Of a stretch of DNA of 42,463 nt, positions 39,738 to 42,463 are shown piece by piece. The first letter of the stretch is position 1. Each line of letters opens with the position of its first letter. Position numbers and translations under genes: made by a program. The DNA is taken from contig CAYVCG010000009.1 in assembly GCA_964449985.1 (NCBI GenBank), forward strand, positions 1 through 42,463, in the 5' to 3' direction. This DNA comes from CAYVCG01 sp964449985. Lineage in GTDB: Bacteria; Bacillota; Clostridia; Lachnospirales; WRAX01. The notes under the pieces were generated by a model, which saw only the letters and a list, made by a program, of their open reading frames with translations, was not told where the DNA came from and searched no databases.

Positions 39738-42463
39738 TTAGAACGGTGCTGAGAAGTTGTTTACAACATAACAGTTGAATGCTTCGATATCAACCTGAGC
39801 CGTTGTATTACCTTCATACAAGCCGAATACTGGCCAGTTAACCGAATTGGATTTGTATGACGATTTAAGCAGGTTTTCTACTTTAAGCGTCTGCACATCA
39901 CCATTACCGTCAGTATATTTGATATAAAGCGAGCATGTGTGCCCATTAGCGGAGCTTGGGGAATCAACCATCCAAACCTCATAATACGTATCCCGAAGAA
40001 GGGATGCCGGGCCCAAAACTGTCATGCTACCGTCAGCAACGGTTCCTACGCTGGCTGTGCTGACTGGGGTTGTGGTTGTGGAATAGCGTATTCCGCCGTT
40101 TGTGAATCCAACCTTGAATATTTCTGCCGAATAACGGCAGTCTCCATGGCCATCACGGAAGAATAGACCAAAGCTTCCTGCCACAGGTTTAAACTTCGTA
40201 TACATAACAATGCTCTTGCCTGCAAGATTTTCCGTATTTTGCGGCTCTATACCAACGAATGTATCGCCGACAGCGTCTCCGCCGGAGCCTAATGTATTTT
40301 TATGGCGATAAACTGTTTTTCCAGTGCTAGCATCCTTTACAATAGTGTCGGCCAATGTTTGCACGGCTGCGTTAGATAAAGGAGCCATACGTCTATGAGG
40401 ATAAAGGCCTACAAATGGCAAATCACCACGATTTGTTGCATAGTTGTTGGTAGGTTGGGTATCAACAAAGAAGTATGCATCTCTTGCATTATATTCCAGC
40501 GACTTAACCGTGCCTAGAGGCAGAGATTGTATATCAATCATTTTGCCCCAAGCGGATGGACGTATTGAATCATAAAGCGTATCAACCAAAACGAAATTAA
40601 TCGTATAGGTTTGTTCCGTTCCGTAGAATGATTTTACAGCAATTGTTGCTGTGGTGTTATCTACTGTAGCTTGAGTTATAGTAACATCAAAGCCGTCTTT
40701 AACAGTTGCAGAAATTTCCGGCAACGGATTGCCTCTAAGCCAATCTAAGTAATATTCACGCTTGTTTGCATCAAATCCAAATATTGAAGAGCTGCCAACT
40801 GTTATTGCAGTAATCGGGTTTGGAGTTTCTTCTATTGCAGAAATATCAAATTTCATGCTAAATGAGAAGCTCGGGAACAGTTTTGGTAATTTAATTCCAC
40901 TTATGCTGACGCTTGCACCTATAGGAACGTTTTTAGCTTCTGTTATGATGTTATTGCCGGATTTTTCAAAGACAACGCTTTCGCCGTTTATTTTAACGAC
41001 GGATGTTGCTTTAAGCTCGATATCCGTTGCAAAAGAAATCACGAAATAACCATTATCATCAATAGATGTTACTACGTTCCAAGTGTTTTCGTTTGCAGCA
41101 ATAACCTCAATTTGTTTAGCTGATATAATATCTTCACCAACGGCTACACAAACATTGTATTTGCCTGCTGTAGGAACTTCATGTGCCGCAAGGTTTATAA
41201 CAGCCTTGCCATCAACCAGTGCTTTAGAACCAACAGATGTGGTTCCATTATTAAGATAAACGACTGCTCCGTTAAGGTTATTTCCGGAAACGCTAACAGC
41301 TATATTTGCAGCATATCCTGATGTGATTGCAGCGGGTGCAATTGTAAAATTAGTAACAACAGGAGCGCTAGGGTCTGGCTCAACAGCAAAACTATATGCG
41401 CCTGAACCGATTTCGAGCCTTGCTCTATTGCCCTCAAAGCCTACGAATGTTACGCCGTTTACTGTTTCTCCAACATTGATTCTGTTGCCGCCTTCAAAAA
41501 TGAATGCGTATTTATTGTCCACTGGGAGATAAACGGTTGCAGTGCTGTTTGCAGGAACGATTGTGTCATACTTAAACACGCCGTCTTCCGTTTTCCAGCC
41601 GCTCTCAATTCTTCCGAATGGAGAAATATGATACCCGTCTGCATAAGTGAATGTTCCGCCGACTGTTGGGCGAAGCACTAAATGTTTATAACCTGGATTG
41701 TTCTGGTCTATACCGATACCCAAAACAGTGTTATACATCCATTCACCGATAGCGCCGTATGAATAATGGTTAAACGAGTTCATGCTGACATCGCCGAATT
41801 TTTTATTTTCGTTGTCATAGGAATTCCAGCGTTCCCAAATAGTTGTTGCGCCTTGTTTAACGCTGTATAACCAGCTTGGGAGGCCTTCATTTTCCAATAA
41901 TGTGTATGCTATATCGTCTCGGCCTACTTTTGAAAGAGCCGGGCAAATATGGGAAATGCCAAGGAACCCTACAGTTATCGTTGTGTCTCTTCTTTCAACG
42001 GATTTTACAAGGAATTCTCCTGCCGCTTCCATTTTGTCTTCCGGCAATAAGCCGAAATCAATGGCAAGAGCATAAGCCGTTTGGCTTGGAGGAGCTGGAT
42101 TACCCGTTGGGGATTTTGCCGGGTCTGCGTATTCTTCGCTGTAATAAGTTGTTGTTATCTTGTTGCCATAGTAGTCTGCTATGTTTGCTTGAGTTGCACT
42201 GCCCACATAGCCGTATAAAATATTATTTGTTGGAGGCTGTGATTCTCCCATGTAAGCAATCGAGCCATCCTCTAAAACATACATATCGTTAAAGCCTTTT
42301 TTAAAGTTATTATAATATGTGGTGAACAATTCTGCATCGGCTGTTTTGCCAAGGATAGTAGCGGTTTTTGCCATAAGATTGCAAATATGAGCCGCATAAG
42401 CCGTGCCGGAAAGTATAAATGGTGTTGATGAATCGTATGTCAAGTGGTCTCCACGGCGTTGCT
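39738..42463 (-). CDS. GH78 alpha-L-rhamnosidase, C-terminal part (runs off window)
   Basis: At least 907 residues; the frame is open to the window end (GDHLTYDSSTPFILSG), so the N-terminus with the catalytic acid region is missing. The (alpha/alpha)6 barrel has GATTIWERWNSYD (contains a catalytic Glu) and MNSFNHYSYGAIGEWMYN, hallmarks of GH78. The barrel is followed by the usual beta-sandwich domain (SGWKTEDGVFKYDTIVPANS). Two or three Ig-like/beta domains follow, then a probable C-terminal carbohydrate-binding domain of about 220 aa. No SLH or dockerin is present. It releases terminal rhamnose from plant or microbial glycans; export is inferred because the signal peptide is outside the window. 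No start is assigned. Confidence 0.9.
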   Translation of the reverse strand, partial: QRRGDHLTYDSSTPFILSGTAYAAHICNLMAKTATILGKTADAELFTTYYNNFKKGFNDMYVLEDGSIAYMGESQPPTNNILYGYVGSATQANIADYYGNKITTTYYSEEYADPAKSPTGNPAPPSQTAYALAIDFGLLPEDKMEAAGEFLVKSVERRDTTITVGFLGISHICPALSKVGRDDIAYTLLENEGLPSWLYSVKQGATTIWERWNSYDNENKKFGDVSMNSFNHYSYGAIGEWMYNTVLGIGIDQNNPGYKHLVLRPTVGGTFTYADGYHISPFGRIESGWKTEDGVFKYDTIVPANSTATVYLPVDNKYAFIFEGGNRINVGETVNGVTFVGFEGNRARLEIGSGAYSFAVEPDPSAPVVTNFTIAPAAITSGYAANIAVSVSGNNLNGAVVYLNNGTTSVGSKALVDGKAVINLAAHEVPTAGKYNVCVAVGEDIISAKQIEVIAANENTWNVVTSIDDNGYFVISFATDIELKATSVVKINGESVVFEKSGNNIITEAKNVPIGASVSISGIKLPKLFPSFSFSMKFDISAIEETPNPITAITVGSSSIFGFDANKREYYLDWLRGNPLPEISATVKDGFDVTITQATVDNTTATIAVKSFYGTEQTYTINFVLVDTLYDSIRPSAWGKMIDIQSLPLGTVKSLEYNARDAYFFVDTQPTNNYATNRGDLPFVGLYPHRRMAPLSNAAVQTLADTIVKDASTGKTVYRHKNTLGSGGDAVGDTFVGIEPQNTENLAGKSIVMYTKFKPVAGSFGLFFRDGHGDCRYSAEIFKVGFTNGGIRYSTTTTPVSTASVGTVADGSMTVLGPASLLRDTYYEVWMVDSPSSANGHTCSLYIKYTDGNGDVQTLKVENLLKSSYKSNSVNWPVFGLYEGNTTAQVDIEAFNCYVVNNFSAPF

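Noticed and set aside
1..42463. CRISPR array, phage, integrase or transposase
   Set aside because: No regularly spaced direct repeats and no related protein were seen; the repeats present are palindromic and dispersed.

Overview
The window looks like a low-GC, spore-forming member of the Clostridia (Bacillota). Evidence: AT-rich intergenic DNA, strong AGGAGG-type ribosome binding sites, frequent TTG/GTG starts, sigma-A promoters with 17-bp spacers, an alpha/beta-type small acid-soluble spore protein (SspF-like), an S-layer-homology surface protein, and the Bacillota neighbourhood ireB-ruvX-DUF1292-rnj-ylbF-mltG-trmR-trhP. I cannot name genus or species. It is draft or metagenomic sequence: a 100-N gap at 12243-12342 is flanked by the same 55 bp on both sides.

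Layout. 1-511: the first codon of a leftward gene leaving the window, its sigma-A promoter, and a 156-bp palindromic mobile-element-like repeat in the leader. 512-4923 (minus): GT-C membrane glycosyltransferase, a secreted copper-amine-oxidase-N-domain protein, and a REC-DUF3369-HD-GYP response regulator; a 146-bp fold-back repeat with 6-bp flanking direct repeats sits at 3237-3382. 4998-10190 (minus): a 1730-residue Ser/Thr kinase-AAA ATPase-GAF-histidine kinase fusion immediately upstream of the HD-GYP regulator, probably one signalling pathway ending in c-di-GMP hydrolysis. 10273-13248 (minus): methyltransferase, SspF-like SASP, CcmM/CamH-type gamma-carbonic anhydrase, a 56-aa gene carrying the gap, and two half-length TSUP membrane subunits overlapping by 4 nt. 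13413-13484: tRNA-Thr(CGU) with its own promoter and terminator.

13600-23078 (minus): glnA; then a housekeeping block of tRNA wobble modification (trhP/trmR, overlapping), mltG, YlbF-like, RNase J, DUF1292, ruvX, ireB and mtaB. A second copy of the 156-bp repeat lies between ruvX and DUF1292 and supplies the last codons and stop of ruvX. 23197-26460 (minus): FN3-like repeat protein with SLH domains. 26769-32811 (plus): valS, folC, a 49-aa gene coupled to folC, a zinc-ribbon/TPR membrane protein and a 139-aa protein. 32938-35085 (plus): DUF4870-like membrane protein and araB. 35240-37953 (minus): a GH13_8-type branching enzyme and rubrerythrin with a 7-1-7 dyad in its promoter. 38238-39626 (plus): a two-domain Clostridia protein of unknown function. 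39738 to the end (minus): C-terminal part of a large GH78 alpha-L-rhamnosidase.

The least explained structures are the three kinds of palindromic repeat, especially the family whose copy extends ruvX. No CRISPR array, phage, transposase or rRNA is visible. I did not find a convincing new multi-gene defence or biosynthetic system; the strongest candidates for something undescribed are the repeats and the kinase-fusion/HD-GYP pair.
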